NCBI GenBank assembly: GCA_003290165.1
Contig: QNQO01000200.1
Coordinates: 124,001 to 188,000, forward strand
Origin: Berberis thunbergii
Taxonomy: Eukaryota > Streptophyta > Magnoliopsida > Ranunculales > Berberidaceae
Direction of reading: 5' to 3'
DNA length: 64,000 nucleotides
The notes under the pieces are model-generated. The model made no database searches, was not told the DNA's origin, and worked only from the letters and a program-made list of their open reading frames with translations. Shown in pieces: positions 10,955 through 22,869 of the stretch; position 1 is the first letter of the stretch; each line of letters opens with the position of its first letter. The translations under genes were made by a program, and so were the position numbers.

Positions 10955-11149
10955 CAAAAATTCTAATTGTCGAGGAAAACAGCGAGGACCCCATAGGGAG
11001 GAGAGAGAGCCGTCCATCTCTCAGGGATGCGTGTTTGAATTCTCGAAATGCGTGTGTTGAAAATTCAAGCACATATCCTAAAAGAGATGAACGCCTCTCT
11101 CCCTCCCAGTGAGGTCCTCCGCTGTTTTCCTCGACACTTAAACGGGTTC
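10955..11149. mobile_element. hairpin MITE, copy 3
   Basis: A 195-bp element with a perfect 9-bp target duplication, TTAAACTTC (10946-10954 and 11150-11158). It starts CAAAAATTCTAATTGTCGAGG. The arms pair (GGGAGGAGAGAG against CTCTCTCCCTCCC) around a loop with two GATGCGTG-like words. The pairing is looser than in copy 2. Confidence 0.88.
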
Positions 11150-11159
11150 TTAAACTTCA

Positions 11160-11690
11160 CATACATTCAAGCAAACATCAGTCCATTTGATGATAACCTA
11201 CACTATACACAAACAAACAAGTCCTTGCAAGTCCTAGATTGAATCCACACGTGCCCGCAGCCACCAGATTGACTCTAGAAATGACCTCTAGTGAAGGCTT
11301 AGATTGACTACAAAGTCTCGCTTTCAACAAAAAGCTGGCTTATGGACTTGAAGAATTCATCAAGTTCGTGGTGAGTAGATATGCATGAACTGTAGAAGTC
11401 AATGAATCACATGAGATATAAATTATGGATAGCTTATCTTATCTGCATGCATGAGAGTAAAACATGCTTTATAAACATTTGGTGAGCTTTTTTTACTCAA
11501 CTGGTGGGAGGTGATGACCATGTGGTGTATCTTTTTAGATATTTTTGTGATGAGATATTTTTATATATGTTATGTTAGGCTGTTTAGATTGGCTTATTTC
11601 ATACAGTATTTGAACACTTTTTTGGGACCAGAGTATATATTGTATGGATATGCATGATTCAGATTCTCAATACAAAGGTAAACAAAAACA
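11160..11690. repeat. MAPKKK upstream-flank block U1
   Basis: Similar to 50310-50780 (upstream of the intact MAPKKK) and to 42430-43400. Shared words include ACATTCAAGCAAAC, AGTGAAGGCTTAGATTGAC and GGGAGGTGATGACCATGTG. It holds no coding sequence. It is read as the non-coding flank of a former tandem MAPKKK unit. Confidence 0.75.
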
Positions 11691-12031
11691 ATAATACTAG
11701 GGAATCAGATTTTTGCAATCAGGCTGGTGTGGCTTAATTTTGGAAGAATGATGAAAATCTTAAAAATGTTTATGTGTATTTTAAGGTTTATAAAACATCA
11801 TCTGATCATATCATATCATCCTGATTTTTAAATATTTGGACTGATCAGTTTTGTATTGAACTAACTTTACGTTGTTAGAAATTTAGGTCATTTGAGCATC
11901 TCTGGCGGAAAAGCGCTTTTCAAAATGCAAAACCCTCAGTTTGAGGGTCATTTACTATACTCAAACTCTTACTCGCAGAATACAAAATTTAGAGAAGAAA
12001 TTGCATTTTTCAGTTCTTTGGGAAACATGAA

Positions 12032-12240
12032 GGGTTGTTTGGTTGCATGAAAATTTGATATAAAACTTGAAACGGTTTTCGTAAATTCGATTTTGAGGAT
12101 TCTTTGTTGGACTTAGATTCCCATGAATAGTGGGAATACAGTCTAACGAAGAATCGATTTTCTGTCAATAATATACAACCAAGCAGCATAAATCTACATA
12201 ACAAGGGAAATAAAATGAAAATGGTTAACCAAACAAACCC
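12032..12240. mobile_element. Tourist-like MITE
   Basis: A 209-bp foldback with ends GGGTTGTTTGGTTG and AACCAAACAAACCC and an inner palindrome around 12100-12150. The ends resemble Harbinger/Tourist MITEs, but no clean 3-bp target duplication is visible. Confidence 0.65.
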
Positions 12241-12243
12241 AAC

Positions 12244-12960
12244 GACTTTCGTGTTAAAATGTTACAAGTTTTCCGAGCCCGGAAATTATTGAGAATACAA
12301 CATTTTTTATTTTATTGTGAGTTACTCTGTTGGTTGCTTCAAGTAGAAAAAGAGGGATTAACAAACTTCTCCTAATTTTGATATAAAAAAAGTATATTTT
12401 GTGGTTGAAAGCTGCTAAACCATGCATGTCAATTCTCAATTCACTCAATTACTCAAGCGATTTTAGCTCAAAAGTGTAAAAAATGACTTCAATTCAAGCT
12501 CTTCATGAAAGACTAAATTATTAGCACTTTCAGTGCTAAATAGCAACTTATAATAAACTAAGTACCATGTTACCATTAATTTAACCACTACTAATGGATT
12601 ATACACCCTATATCAGATGAGAGAAGCTCAATCAGTTATACCTAATTAATAATCAAGCATTGATCAAAAGAGAATTATGGTTCTATCTTGAAAAAAATTT
12701 AAATTAGCTCCAATCATTATGGTTGTATGTGGAAATAACAGTCAAGGAAAACTGTCTCATTGAAAAATAACATTGATAAAGGCATATGGTTGGATCACAA
12801 AAAAAAATTATTTTTTAAAAAATGTCACTTTGTTTGGGCTGCAAGCGATGCAGTAAAGCATGCTTACACATGATGATTGGCAATGCAATGCTACCATATA
12901 TATTTATGTTAGGCTGTAAATTTGGATTTCGTGGATGTTTTGATGCAAAGGGATTGAGTA
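12244..12960. repeat. MAPKKK downstream-flank block D1 (partial)
   Basis: Matches parts of 16737-18990, 46097-47760 and 53390-54900: GTTGGTTGCTTCAAGT, TTTTAGCTCAAAA, the 'gcagtaaagca' segment and so on. No gene. It is a decayed duplicate of sequence that lies 3' of the intact MAPKKK at 46-48 kb. Confidence 0.72.
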
Positions 12961-13429
12961 TGGCATGAATGATGTAGTGAGGTCAACTCTGCAATTGTGG
13001 GAGAAATCTCATTTTCATTTCTTTTTAAGGAATGCTGACTTTCAAATTAGAAAAATCATATGGTTTGGGGACGAAACAAATGTTGTTTACCTAAACTGAA
13101 TAATTCATTAATGGTGTGGAGTTTTTACTACGAATGGGGATGACATGTCTCAAGCGAAGATAATGTCTCCAACTTAGACACTCGGGTGTGACTCAACTAT
13201 CCCCAAAAGGCCTCATTGCTTATTGACATATATCAAATCACTTATATTCTTCACTTCACTTGACTCACTACTCGATGTGAGACTAACTTTTCAATTCTCG
13301 TCAACATCTCTAACATAAACACCATTACACGCCTTCTTTAATATGGGATAAGAGTCCTTGGATGATTTGAATTAAATTTAAACTTCACAATGTTCTCATA
13401 ACAAAACTCAAGACAAATCTTTAGAATTG
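12961..13429. other. intergenic, nothing recognised
   Basis: No gene, repeat boundary or RNA could be supported in this stretch. Confidence 0.5.
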
Positions 13430-13773
13430 TTTTTTTTTTTTTTGGTCAAACACGAAGATGTTTATTAATGAAAGCAAAGGAAATAAAAAAACAAAGAGAA
13501 ACATTTATATATCAAGGAATGTCAAGACACCATGAAAGTGTCAAAACTCAAATCCCTAAACAAATTACAAGCCAAACCCATCCTCGACATTAATTATCTA
13601 ATCTCGATAAATATAGAGTGCTCTGATCTGTTGAGTCCTTCAAATACCATTTGATTTCTTTCTTTCCACACACACCACATGAGAACGTGAGGGACCCTAC
13701 GTCATAACCACTCCCCCCCCCAACGGGAAGGATTAGCTTGAGACCACCAACTTAGCCAATCTAAAATGGAGCC

Positions 13774-14241
13774 TTAAAACATCAAACTCAAATCAAATTT
13801 TGCCAAGAAACTGCTCCAAATGGATTTGGAGAAAAAACAGTGAAGCATCAAATGGTCCAGGGTCTCATAGTGAGATGCAACCAACATGTCCGAAAATTCT
13901 TTCACCGAGAAGCCCATACATTTACCCTTCCACACCAAACTATCAGATCCCTCTGAGAGCATTTGTCTATCCAACAGAAGCATTAGATTAGCGAACTCTT
14001 CTGGCTCCCCAGTATTTAGGGGTCTTCGAAAGGAAAGATACCAAGAATTGCCGTTAAACCAAAAATTGCTCACACTCCCATATTGATTGTTGTTAATGAT
14101 AAACAACATTGGGAACAGATCCTTCAAATATTGGTTACTACACCAAACATCATGCCAGAAAGAGATGAGATCACCATTTCCACATTGGAGAGATGTGTGA
14201 GGGTAGAAGTCACTTGCGCACCGGGAGATGGACTTCCACAA
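13774..14241 (-). pseudogene. LINE ORF2 C-terminal zf-RVT region
   Basis: A 155-residue stretch containing SISRCASDFYPHTSLQCGNG, FWHDVWCSN and, near the end, LDHLMLHCFFSKSIWSSF. This is the order seen after the RT domain in plant L1 elements, with the His/Cys zinc-binding motif of zf-RVT. It is out of frame with the RT block upstream and ends before the tail of a full ORF2, so it is a fossil. Confidence 0.82.
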
Positions 14242-14442
14242 AGAGCATCCGTAAGAAGTGTACTTAGTTCTCTTTTCCCAAACTCATCTATTGCGCCCAT
14301 ATTTGTCCATAATGAGAGATCTCCATAAATTATCATTTTCATCTGCAAATCGCCAAAGCTACTTAGAAAGTAATGCAATATTGAAAGTGAGCACCTGACG
14401 AATGCCTAAACCACCTCGAGATTTAGGGCAACAAATTTTCTC

Positions 14443-15393
14443 TCAGTCCACCAAATGCATCTTTCTAGAGTTATGAGTAGAACCCCAAAGGAAATCGCGC
14501 ATGATTTGTTCCATCTTGGCTGCTATTGAACATGGAACATTGATAAGATACAGAATGAACACTGGGATAGAAGCTAATGTGGATTGTACAAGAGCTAGTC
14601 TGCCTGCTTTAGAGAGAAATTTGCGTTTCCAAGACGCTAGTTTCGATTCCATCCTTTCGATCGTCTCGTCCCACACAGCTTTACTTTTGAAACTAGCCCC
14701 CAAAGGCATGCCCAAATACTTAACTGGAAGATGACCCGCTGAACAACCAAATAAACCCGCCAACTGGTGCAGATGAGGGACATCTCCAATAGGCAACACC
14801 CTTGATTTGTGAAAGTAGATTGTCAGACCTGAAATAATTTCAAACCAAAGCATAATTCTTTTAAGATCAATAACCTGAGAAGCGGAAACATCACAAAAGA
14901 TGATAGTATCATCCGCATGTTGGAGAATAGAAACAGGCGGACTACCCTCCGCGACAGAAAACCCTCTGACTAGGCTAGCATCAACCGTTTTAAGAATCAT
15001 TTGTGTTAAACCTTCTGCTGCTATAGTAAAAAGAAGAGGAAACAGGAGATTGCCTTGGCGCAAACCTTTTGAGCTATTGAAAAACCCGTGCAGCTGACCA
15101 TTAACTTTCAGAGAGAAATTAGCTGTAGATCTGCAAGTGTGAAGCCAATGAATCCATTTGGAGTCAAACCCCATGCGAGCCATTACCAAATCCAAGTATC
15201 TCCAAGAGATGTTGTCAAAGGCTTTGGAGAAATCTAATTTGATAACGAGCCCTGGAACACCTTGTTTTTTCCTAGAATCAATAATTTCATTAGCAATCAA
15301 AGGACTATCAACCACCTGTCTTCCACTGATTGCTGCACTTTGTAAAGGAGAAATGACTGAATGAAGAATTATTTTCAATCTGTTAGCCAACAC
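14443..15393 (-). pseudogene. LINE reverse transcriptase core
   Basis: The 316-residue frame has the order of motifs of an L1-clade RT: AANRLK-like start (MLANRLKIIL), SGRQVVDSPLIANEI, VIKLDFSKAFDNISWRYL with the first catalytic Asp, GLRQGNLLFPLLFTIAAEGL, and the catalytic pair in LQHADDTIIF. The usual RQGDPLSP box reads RQGNLLFP here, an Asp-to-Asn change consistent with decay. It continues through KYLGMPLG and the thumb region WKRKFLSKAGRLALVQSTL. It would make cDNA by target-primed reverse transcription if intact. Confidence 0.9.
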
Positions 15394-15509
15394 CTTGGCA
15401 ATGATCTTATAGGCCTCAATTCAAAATACTGATAGGTCTAAAATCTTTTACTGTTCGCATTCCCGCACATTTAGGAATAAGCGAGATGATAATGGTGTTC
15501 AACCGCCAA

Positions 15510-15830
15510 TCAAGAAAATTTCTTTGAGTTAAAATCTTCAACAACTTTCAGAAAATCAATTTTGATTACCTCCCACATTTTCAAATAGAACACCATTGAG
15601 AAACCATCAAGACCTGGAGAAACTTCAGATTTTAGTTCTTCCATTGCCGCTCTAATTTCCATCTCCGAAAAATTATCTACCAAGGCGGTAGCCGTAGACT
15701 GGGAAATAGACTTGAAGGTAATCTCCGAGAAGAAAGATCGCCACTCCTCCTTTTCATGGAACAACTCCTTGAAGTGAGATATCAAAAGTTCTCTAATACT
15801 GACTTCATCCACTACCAACTCCTGACCCAT
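15510..15830 (-). pseudogene. LINE ORF2 pre-RT segment
   Basis: A 106-residue segment with LISHFKELFHEKEEW and, later, MEELKSEVSPGLDGFSMVFY, the degenerate form of the 'K(A/S)PGPDGF' box that precedes the RT core in plant LINEs. It is one frame away from the RT block, separated by about 115 bp of broken sequence. Confidence 0.82.
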
Positions 15831-15918
15831 GCTAAGAACTTCAATGGAGTTAAAACAGTCTGTGTCTGTTAGTCAAGGTATGAAAAAATTTGGAGGGGAC
15901 TCATCACATTTTGAAGGC

Positions 15919-16728
15919 CAAAGGCGGACCCAGAATTTTAGTCCGGGGGGGGGGGCAAAATGGAAAATACTTATTAGTTGATAATAATAATTAACAATGT
16001 TAAAGCCGAATTTTTTTTTATACCTAAGCTAGTAACTAATAAAAAACATACAACTATCAAAAATACATTGCATATATAAAATTTGATCCAATGTAGTCCA
16101 ATTTTAAGCCAAAATAATGTCACTATCGAATATCGATAACCTTAGCAAGGATGAAACGAGCATAATAACTAGAATATATAACTAATATCGCAAAATAATT
16201 AGGATAATTATCTAAGTGAAGCTAATTTTTTTTTGAAATTTGCGAACCTGATATGATAATAATACAATTTCATAGAAAAAATAGTTTATATGAGGCTCAA
16301 ATTTTGTACGAGTTGACTAATGGTATATATTTTTATTGAATTTTATAAATATTATTTTAGATATTAATTTTAATATCTTTTTGTTGGAGGTTTTATACAA
16401 TTATACACTTGCGAAAAACAATTCATTTATTTAATGTTAATAAGTTTTATTAAACTAAACATTTTTTAATGTTTGCAATTACTAATAAAATTGCATTGAA
16501 AATAAAATAAAAATGCACTTGAAGAATATCGAACTCAGATCTTTTACTAAAAATGTTAAACTTACAACCACTGCACGAACAAAAACATGTTTAAATATTA
16601 GTATAAATAATTTTCATATTATATTCTACATTATATAATCATTTTTTAAGACTAAAGTATATATATTAAAAATATTAAAAATTTGAGGGAGCTGCTTACC
16701 CCTTCGCCCCTTAGTAGGTCCGCCCACG
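15919..16728. mobile_element. hAT-type element, 810 bp
   Basis: Ends CAAAGGCGGACCCAGAATTT and GGTCCGCCCACG are inverted repeats related to those of the 3800-4051 MITE. The flanks TTGAAGGC (15911-15918) and TTCAAGGC (16729-16736) are an 8-bp target duplication with one mismatch. The interior is very AT-rich with no coding capacity. A G run (11-13 G) lies near 15943-15955. Confidence 0.82.
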
Positions 16729-16736
16729 TTCAAGGC

Positions 16737-18990
16737 AATATCACATTTTCTTTGTCACAACTCTTCAAACTTTCCAAATTCAATATCAATTGCTTTAAGC
16801 AGAAGAAAAGGGAAGAACAACGTTTTTCTAATTTTGGCATAAGAAAGTGTTGTGGTTGAGAGCAAGCCATGACAATTTGTCAATCACTTCATTATGACCT
16901 TAGCTAGAAATAGTATAAATAAATTAGGATTATTGACCGCTTGGCCTCCACTAATTTTTTGTATTCCAGGTTTAGGTGTCGCTAATACACGAAATTCTAT
17001 AGGACACTTAAATTGGGTCTTGATTGTTAAATAAAAAATTTCACTAACGAAATACATCCACAAATTTTATAAATGCTAAATTTTAGAAAATAATGAGTGG
17101 CAAAAGATAAATAATATGACGACTTGGGTGGCATGTCGTAGCTGTAAGCAAACATTAGTAATTTGCTAATATATATATATATAATGTATGTATTTATTAG
17201 AAAAAAAAATTCAAGTATTGTGAGAGACATAATACAATAGAAATATGTCAAAGTTGGTCATGTATTTCAGAATTTTCAATAAATTAGAGTTTGTGGTATT
17301 TACTATAATAGCGATTGAATATCTTTTTATATTCGAATATGTCCGAAAAACAAAGATTTTTCGTGTAAATTGTTATATTTTTCTAGAACCAACATATCAA
17401 TAATTAGAATTGCTTAGGTATTTTGGTTAACTAGAGTTAGAATTTTGCTTTGAAAATCACTTTGGTTTAGCTTTGATACATTAAGTTTCAGTTTTGTTTA
17501 GCTTTAATATTTGTAATGTCATAATTTATGCTTCACAAACTCATATTTGATTATTTTCAGACTTGTATGATAAAGGAATGGTAAGATCATACAAGAAAGT
17601 GCTTATAAAAAAATGTTCACGTTTTTTGGTCTACAAGCGAAGCAGTAAAGCACGTTTACACACAATGATTGTCTACGCAACATTATAAAAATTGTTATAC
17701 GAAATCGTGGAATCCACACGCAAAGTATTTTTAGTAGTATGATATGAGACTCACGTGGTATCGTCAATTAGGTGGTGCCATAGATTTCAACCATCACATT
17801 ATCAACCCTACCACCAAATAAAATACTTCACAACATTTCAACCAAATTTGATTGGATGATCTCGAACATTTTGTTATTCAATCATCCAATTTTGTTTAGC
17901 CCACCCTCTCTCTCTCTCTCTCACAACTTCCTGAAGAAGAAGAAAAAAAAAAAATCTAATTCTAAATACTACTACATACATATCTGTTATCCTCATATGG
18001 GTTGAATAGTTCGAAGTTGCCTGATTCTGGAGAACGAGGTCTGGGAGTGAGGGAGGGCTCAACACCGCTCACCCACCCTTCTCGAAACATGCATCACCAT
18101 CCATCTCAAAGAGGATGAACAGTGTTGGGCCCTCTCTCACTCCCTAGACTTACTCGTTCGAAGTTTATAGAAAGGACATCAAACCATGACTATTAAGTTG
18201 TAAATGTCAAACACAACTATGTACAGATTCAGCCAGCGGAACATTCCCATACAATCAAATCAATACATCGATCGAAATTAGCATATTACAGCTTAAAATT
18301 TGAACTCTAAATCAATCAGATCCCTTTCAAAATGGTAACTTCATGTGCTCAATCACCATCATCCTGATAAAGACAAGTGATCCTCCATCATTATCACACA
18401 CACACAAAATTCACAGATTATTTCATAGAATGAGTTGGAACAGAAATATCGAAAAAAAGCGGGCTTTGTCACTTAAAGCTGTGAATGGGTCCATCTCTAG
18501 CAAGGCTCTTGTCGAAGAGAAAAGTTTTATTTTTTTTTCTTTTTTTCTTTCTGCTCATGTGATGTGAGGTCAGTCACTTAAAGCTCAAAACAAGTCATGG
18601 AAGTTCCTTTCAGCTATTATTCCCCGGAAAGTAAATACAGAACAGAACAGTGCTAGACGGTTCAGACTTTAAAAAACCCAAAATGTGCAAAACATTGGTC
18701 CAATCAACATGCATAAATGGTGAACTTCTTCTTTCAGTGCTGGTGGGTCCATTCCATTGGAATAAGACGTGACTTATACCAAGTGCTAGTGAGTGAGTGG
18801 GACCTGGTTTCACTGAATTTGAGAACAAAGGTCTTGATTTTGACATGACATGAGATCTGCTTGCTTAAGAAAGTCGGATTGTTTTTTTTTTTTTTTTTTT
18901 GTAATAATTAACTATTGATAACTTTTGTGTAAAGTCAACAAGTGAGTGACCAAATGAGAAAGAAGTCATGTTCATATTCTTGATGTAAAG
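16737..18990. repeat. MAPKKK downstream-flank block D2
   Basis: The longest of the paralogous blocks, collinear with 46097-47760 and 53390-54900. Landmarks are TATCACATTTTCTTTGTCA, GGTATCGTCAATTAGGTGGT, GTGATCCT near 18382, and the 18600-18900 segment with CCCAAAATGTGCAAAACA. It contains hairpin MITE copy 4 and ends where the copia fragment begins near 19000. No gene inside. Confidence 0.75.
18018..18155. mobile_element. hairpin MITE, copy 4
   Basis: A 138-bp element with a perfect 9-bp target duplication, GTTCGAAGT (18009-18017 and 18156-18164; the next base also matches). The ends are more diverged than in the other copies (GCCTGATTCTGGAGAACGAGG). The arms still pair (GGGAGTGAGGGAGGGC with GCCCTCTCTCACTCCC). 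Confidence 0.82.
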
Positions 18991-19009
18991 TGCGAATGCA
19001 GCTAAGACC

Positions 19010-19445
19010 ATGTTTTCAACTTACGAGAAGTTGAATAATAATGACAAGGCCTTCATGAGAAATGAATCAGTGTCGGCAATTGAAGACAAAGGAACCGTGG
19101 TATTAAAATATACCTCAAGCAAAAACATTACCATAAAAGACTTCTTGCATATTCTAGAGATAAGAAAGAATTTAATCTCTGGATCTTTTGGTAGAAACTA
19201 ATTTCAAATTTTTTTTTGAGTTAGGGAAATTTGTCATGTCCAAAAATAAAATATATGTGAAACGTGGTTACCTTATAGATGGTATTTTCAAGGCCAATGT
19301 AATGGTCATTAATAATTCAAAATATATTTCTTATTTGCTTGAGTCCCTTTTATTGTGGCATGATAGATTAGGTCATGTGAATTTTAAGAAAATGAATAAA
19401 TTGGCTAGTCTAGAGTTAATCCCTAAATTTGATAATAAATCATAA
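19010..19445 (+). pseudogene. copia protease remnant and GAG-pre-integrase
   Basis: Two overlapping frames. The first keeps the part just after the protease active site (FSTYEKLNNNDKAFMRNES, then GTVVLKYTSSKN and the KNLISGS motif). The catalytic DTGA itself lies upstream of the truncation and is lost. The second reads through KIYVKRGYLIDGIF to LLLWHDRLGHVNFKKMNKLA, the His/Cys-containing GAG-pre-integrase domain. A frameshift near 19195 separates them. Confidence 0.85.
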
Positions 19446-19995
19446 CATAAATGCAAGGTTTATATAGAAGCCAAATTTACTAAACATCATTTTCATTCAG
19501 TAAAAAATACTTAAATTTTGGGTTTAGCTCACACCGATTTATGTGATTTCAAATCCTCATACTCGAGGTGGAAATCGATGATTGTTCATGATATTGTTAT
19601 GTATATTTACTAAATAGCAACGATGAAGCAATCAATACATTTGTAAAATACAAATTGAAGTCGAAAATAAGTTAAATAAGAATATCAAAATATTGAGATA
19701 TGATAGAGGCGGTGAGTATGGATCTTATTCGCAAAGATTTGTGAACAAAATGGTATTGTACACCAAACTACTGCTCCTTACTCACCACAATCAAATGGAG
19801 TTGCTGAAAGGAAAAATAAAAATTGAAATACGTGATTAACACTATGCTTATCAACTCCCATCTACCTGAGAACTTGTGAGGAAAAAACACTCCATATGGC
19901 AAATCGTATTTTAAATCGAGTGCCCCACAAAAAACTTGATCAATTACCATATGGGATATGGAAAGATAAACGATCATCCTATAAACACATTAAAG
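19446..19995 (+). pseudogene. copia integrase core, degenerate
   Basis: Pieces of the integrase core can be read in shifting frames: the region before 19700 with GLAHTDLCDF-like sequence, YDRGGEYG (second catalytic Asp region) near 19698, and the SPQSNGVAERKNK-like box near 19780-19810 with the third acidic residue. Stops are frequent. Confidence 0.75.
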
Positions 19996-20329
19996 TGTAG
20001 GGGTGCTGAGCGAAGGTTTATGTTCCACCAGAACAAACTATGAGCAAAAATTGTTGATTGTTATTTTTTGGGAAATGCCGAAATGACAGTTCATACATAT
20101 TTTTAGTGTTTAAATCTGATATCAATGATATTCATGTTAATACTATCCTTAAGTCTAGAGGTGCAATGTTTATTTAGACTGTATTTCTTCATAGGAATGA
20201 TTACATAGAATCAATGCCACTTATGACTTCCAAGTCGTCTAGTGATCCAAAAAAAAAACACATTAGGCAACAAATGAAGGGAGTGAGCAAAACATTTCAT
20301 TGGAACTGATGGCTCCCTTAGACGTTGTA

Positions 20330-21404
20330 AGAAAGCTCGTAAGTCCAAAACATTTGGTCCAAATTTTCTAACTTATATGTTGGAAACAACGCCTCAAACT
20401 AATAAAAAAACAATGTCTACTCCTGAAGCTTCTTTCTGGAAGGAAGCTATAAACAGTGAGATAAAATTCATTATGCACAATCATACTTGGAAACTGGACG
20501 ATCTTCCTCCTGGAATAAATCAATTAGGTGCAAATGGATCATTAAGTGTAAAATGAAACCCGGTGGTTCCATTGATAAATGCAAAGCGCGAGTAATAGCT
20601 AAATGGCATAGATAAAAAAAGGGTTTCAACTGTTTTGATACTTATTCTACGATGACAATGATAACATTAATTAGGATGTTAATTCCCAGCAACATTGTAC
20701 AATGTAAAAATTCACCAAATGGATGTATAAACTACGTTCTTGAATGGTGAATTAAATTAGGAAATATATATGGATCAACCGGAAGGGTTCCGAAACAAAA
20801 GACAAGATCACAAATTATGTAAACTTGTTCGATCTTTATATGGTCTAAAACAAGTAAAAATCGATGTTTTGGGTGCTTATCAACAAGCTCCCAAACAATG
20901 ACATGAGAAGTTTGATGGAGTCATGTTGAAAAATGTTTTCAACATACATAAGTGTGACAAGTTGTCTGCATAAAGAAAATCAATAATGCATATGTGATAG
21001 TTTGTATTTATGTTGATGATATGTTTATCTTTGGGACTAATAGTCAAGTTGTTAAGTCCACCAAACTTATGCTCACTAAATATTTTGATATGAAAAATCT
21101 AGGTGAAGCAGACGTAATTTTGGAAATCAAAATATTGCGAACATCTGATGGATTAGCTTTGTCTCAATCACATTACATTGAGAACGTAATAGACAAGTTC
21201 AAACAATATGGAATCAAGAAATCTAATAATTCATTTCATCCATCCCAGGTGCTACATAAACATACAGATCCAAGTATTTCACAACTTGAGTACTCTCGCA
21301 TTAATGAATGTTTAAGGTATATAATGAACTGTACGAGACCTGATATAGCTTATGTTCTCAGTAGACTAAGCAGATATACTTGTAAACCAAGTAAAGCTCA
21401 CTGA
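20330..21404 (+). pseudogene. copia reverse transcriptase
   Basis: The N-terminal RT part begins near 20370 with EASFWKEAINSEI and HNHTWKLDDLPPGINQLG. After several breaks, an uninterrupted 136-residue C-terminal part (20994-21404) starts IVCIYVDDMFIFG, carrying the YVDD active site, followed by MKNLGEADVILEIKI and the connection GTRPDIAYVLSRLSRYT-like sequence. Confidence 0.87.
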
Positions 21405-21725
21405 CATGCTTTGCTTAAGGTTTTTGAATATTTGAAAGATACTTCAGACTATGCATTGCACTATGGTAGATATTCTAGTGTCCTTGAGGGATACAGTACT
21501 GCAAATTGGAATTTTGATTGAATCAGAAAAATTGGTTGGCGGTGTCGTATCCTGAAGTTCTTCTAAACAAACGTGTATAGCTAAGTCCACAATGGAATCT
21601 GAATTCATAGCCTCGTGTCCATTAATTTTGTGAAATCAAAAGATAACATAGCAGATCCATTTACTAAAGGTTTATTTATAGAGCGTATAGACTGTGCTTC
21701 AAGGGGCAAGGGTTTAAAAGCCTAA
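21405..21725 (+). pseudogene. copia RNase H remnant
   Basis: Broken RNase H-like sequence: a segment near 21470-21620 (DTANWN-like, then SSSSKQTCIAKSTMESEFIA-like in alternating frames), and the C-terminal 'ENIADPFTKGL'-like box near 21635-21680. Stops show it is not functional. Confidence 0.7.
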
Positions 21726-21949
21726 TGCACATGAATTATTATATATGTAAACCTTACTAAGCGATTGGAGATCCCATTGACTTAATTCAAAATGAAAACT
21801 AGTGATGGATAATTCATTGTTAAGCACTTAAGAATATAATATTTTTTCCATTCCTATGAAGCACCAAGTGCAAACCTACTGTGATCAAAAGGATAAAAAT
21901 TATACATTGTTTTTTATGACGTCTATATCTTGCGAAAGGCAATGGGGTA

Positions 21950-22430
21950 TTGTAGGATACTTCTTATAAAAGCGGTAACCTATGTAAGTGTAAGTTGGGT
22001 CAGTAGGCCCACCATTAAGGAAGTGTAAACAAGATTTGAATCTAGACCCAGATGAATCAAAGCCCAAATGCAGGCCCAATACACGTTCTCTCAAAAAAAA
22101 AATGTTGCCCCAAGAAATAGCCGTCGAGAGACCCACGCCTCCACGAACGCATTTCAATTAAGGAGGAGACTGTTACAGAAACATCTCCTTCCGTTGCGCC
22201 TCATATGCTTAAGTCACGCAGAGAGTTAACTACGACCATTATAAAAGTAAAGGGAACATTCGACAAAGGTATGCAACTTTAACTAAGTATTGTCCAGATT
22301 TACTTCCTTCTTCCAACAGAGTTACTGACTCAAGCATCGGAATGCCTTCGGCCACCAAAAAGGTGGTCATTGACAGTCTAACAGTGGTTTTACAGGTCAA
22401 ATTGACAGGAGGACGATTTTTGACACATCA
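21950..22430 (+). repeat. 5' LTR of the gypsy element (left edge lost)
   Basis: Matches the split 3' LTR from about GGATAC onward, through CCACGAACGCAT, GCAGAGAGTTAA, ACATTCGACAAAGGTATGCA and GCCACCAAAAAGGTGGTCAT, ending GACACATCA at 22430. The first ~90 bp of the 3' LTR (from TGATGAAACATC) has no match here, so the left edge is deleted or replaced at the copia junction. Confidence 0.85.
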
Positions 22431-22453
22431 GTTTGGCGTTGTCTATGGGAAAC
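22431..22453 (+). promoter_or_regulatory. gypsy primer-binding-site region
   Basis: GTTTGGCGTTGTCTATGGG follows the LTR directly. It is a diverged form of the TTTGGCGCCGTCTGTGG-type sequence found at this position in many plant Ty3-gypsy elements. Confidence 0.7.
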
Positions 22454-22869
22454 AACGAGTTTCCTCTTTCTAAAACGCAAAACAAACTGTGATAGAGTTC
22501 ACCACAATTCGGTAATGATCGTGACCACTTTCCCGTCGACACATCAATAACGGCTCAAAGAGAAGATACAACACGAATCACCAGACCAATAACATCCGAA
22601 AATTAGGATCCACTGCACGCAATAGTCCAGAAAACTATCGACACCACCACAGATCTTCGGGTAGAATCGCTCATTACCCAGATGGAACACGTAACAATGA
22701 TGCTGGAAAGGATCGCACAAAACACACTCAACTAGCTAATCCGGTTCAAGCACAACCACAACAAAACTTCGCCAATCGAACTCAAGAGAGTGGCGAAATC
22801 CCAACAAGAAAACTTCAAAAGCAACGAGTTTCCTCGAGGTAAAAATCCACTATATGAAATAACGCTTAC

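Larger units (their letters stand above)
13430..15850 (-). mobile_element. 5'-truncated L1-type LINE
   Basis: A minus-strand non-LTR retrotransposon. A 14-base poly-T at 13430-13443 is its poly-A tail. From 5' to 3' it holds the end of the pre-RT domain (15830-15510), the reverse transcriptase core (15393-14443) and a zinc-binding zf-RVT tail (14241-13774). The endonuclease domain is missing, so it is 5' truncated near 15850. Stops and frameshifts separate the parts, so it is dead. No convincing target duplication was found. Confidence 0.88.
19005..21900 (+). mobile_element. Ty1-copia element, 5'-truncated and broken
   Basis: Copia-order pol fragments on the plus strand: protease remnant, GAG-pre-integrase, integrase, reverse transcriptase, RNase H. 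The 5' LTR and gag are gone. The 3' end is not delimited and runs into the gypsy LTR near 21950. Frameshifts and stops are spread throughout. The pol sequence is not closely similar to that of the copia at 37698-42360. Confidence 0.85.
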
